Below are positions 4,988 to 5,331 of a stretch of 5,331 bases of DNA, piece by piece. Origin of the DNA: Candidatus Woesearchaeota archaeon (GTDB lineage: Archaea > Nanobdellota > Nanobdellia > SCGC-AAA011-G17 > JACPNG01). Made by a program: the position numbers and the translations under genes. The stretch covers positions 1 to 5,331 of the forward strand of contig JACPNI010000114.1 of assembly GCA_016185555.1 (NCBI GenBank), written 5' to 3'. Within the stretch, counting starts at the first letter, position 1; each line of letters opens with the position of its first letter. Below the pieces are notes generated by a model. The model made no database searches. It had not been told where the DNA came from and worked only from the letters and a program-made list of their open reading frames with translations.

Positions 4988-5331
4988 TCACGACTTAGGA
5001 TCCCTTATTCTTAAAGCAGTTTCTATAAGGTATTCTTTAAATTCTTCTCCAACATCATCCCTTTCCAAAGCAAGCCCTACAATAGTTTTGAGATAAGAAA
5101 GCTTGTCCCCAACAGTATACCATTTTCCTTCCAGTTCATATCCATAAATCTGTTTCTTGGTGTTTAATATCTTCAGCGCATCTGTCAACTGGATTTCCCC
5201 GCTTCTTCCAATTTTCTTCTCAAGATATTCAAGTATGGGGAATATATCTGCATCAAGAATATATCTTCCAAGTATTGCCAGATTAGAAGGTGCTTCCTCG
5301 ACCTTAGGCTTTTCAATTAAATCCTCAATCA
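4988..5331 (-). CDS. galU: UTP-glucose-1-phosphate uridylyltransferase, C-terminal part
   Basis: GalU transfers UMP from UTP to glucose-1-phosphate, giving UDP-glucose for glycan and surface-polymer synthesis in the cytoplasm. The frame is open from the right edge to a TGA at 4990-4988, giving 113 residues, about the last 40% of a typical protein of around 290. Family motifs are clear: IEKP (catalytic-site lysine region), APSNLAILGRYIL, RSGEIQLTDALKIL (bacterial GalU has EIQLTDA), and GKWYTVGDKLSYLKTIV, whose GDKLxYL is the conserved sugar-nucleotide-binding end of the domain. The N-terminal nucleotide-binding part lies beyond the window. A TTG at 5188 could be mistaken for a start, but the protein plainly continues upstream of it with conserved GalU sequence. 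The related thymidylyltransferase RmlA is excluded by these motifs. It is convergent with the preceding gene and functionally separate from the Sec cluster. Confidence 0.94.
   Translation of the reverse strand, partial: IEDLIEKPKVEEAPSNLAILGRYILDADIFPILEYLEKKIGRSGEIQLTDALKILNTKKQIYGYELEGKWYTVGDKLSYLKTIVGLALERDDVGEEFKEYLIETALRIRDPKS

Noticed and set aside
4988..5188. A complete 66-codon gene starting at TTG 5188
   Set aside because: The frame is open to the right edge and the upstream part encodes conserved GalU sequence (EIQLTDA spans the TTG), so this is only the tail of galU.
1..5331. CRISPR array, insertion sequence, tRNA or rRNA gene, toxin-antitoxin or defence system
   Set aside because: No spaced direct repeats, transposase motifs, terminal inverted repeats, tRNA-like folds or rRNA segments were seen; almost all sequence is explained by the genes listed.

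Overview
The window is AT-rich (about one third G+C by eye) and looks archaeal. Its best-recognised genes are secF followed by secD, with archaeal-type motifs (SecF has IGYSVDTDILLT, SecD has GTGVNDQIVITDE). Genes are preceded by TATA/BRE-like boxes about 25-35 bases from the start codon, often with no Shine-Dalgarno site, as expected for leaderless or short-leader archaeal mRNAs. Arginine is mostly AGA/AGG. Gene style and SecD features suggest a DPANN-like lineage (for example Woesearchaeota), but the lineage is an inference; only the archaeal assignment is well supported.

Layout. Positions 1-800 (minus strand) hold a large open frame that runs off the left edge, encoding an unrecognised soluble protein. 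A 216-bp divergent intergenic region follows, with a minus-strand TATA box that overlaps a 13-bp palindrome and a plus-strand TATA box for secF. Positions 1017-4097 (plus) form a tight three-gene cluster. secF and secD overlap by 17 bases. A four-helix membrane protein of unknown function starts 2 bases after the secD stop. A strong promoter overlapping the end of that gene drives a 49-codon single-helix membrane protein (4144-4293) that has the best ribosome binding site of the window. After a 91-bp gap with a TATA-like box and an 11-bp palindrome comes a lysine/glutamate-rich unknown protein (4385-4954). The right edge (4988-5331, minus) is the C-terminal part of a UTP-glucose-1-phosphate uridylyltransferase (GalU), convergent with it.

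How the genes work together. SecD and SecF form the SecDF accessory complex of the SecYEG translocon. Archaea lack SecA, so its role there is less clear than in bacteria. The two small membrane proteins next to it could be accessory factors, but nothing beyond position supports that. GalU makes UDP-glucose for surface glycans.

Most of the window is ordinary. The points worth a second look are a tandem PDZ-like repeat and a four-cysteine segment in the exported part of SecD, an apparent exchange of the key TM4 acidic motif between SecD and SecF compared with bacteria, the tiny membrane protein gene, and two promoter-overlapping palindromes.
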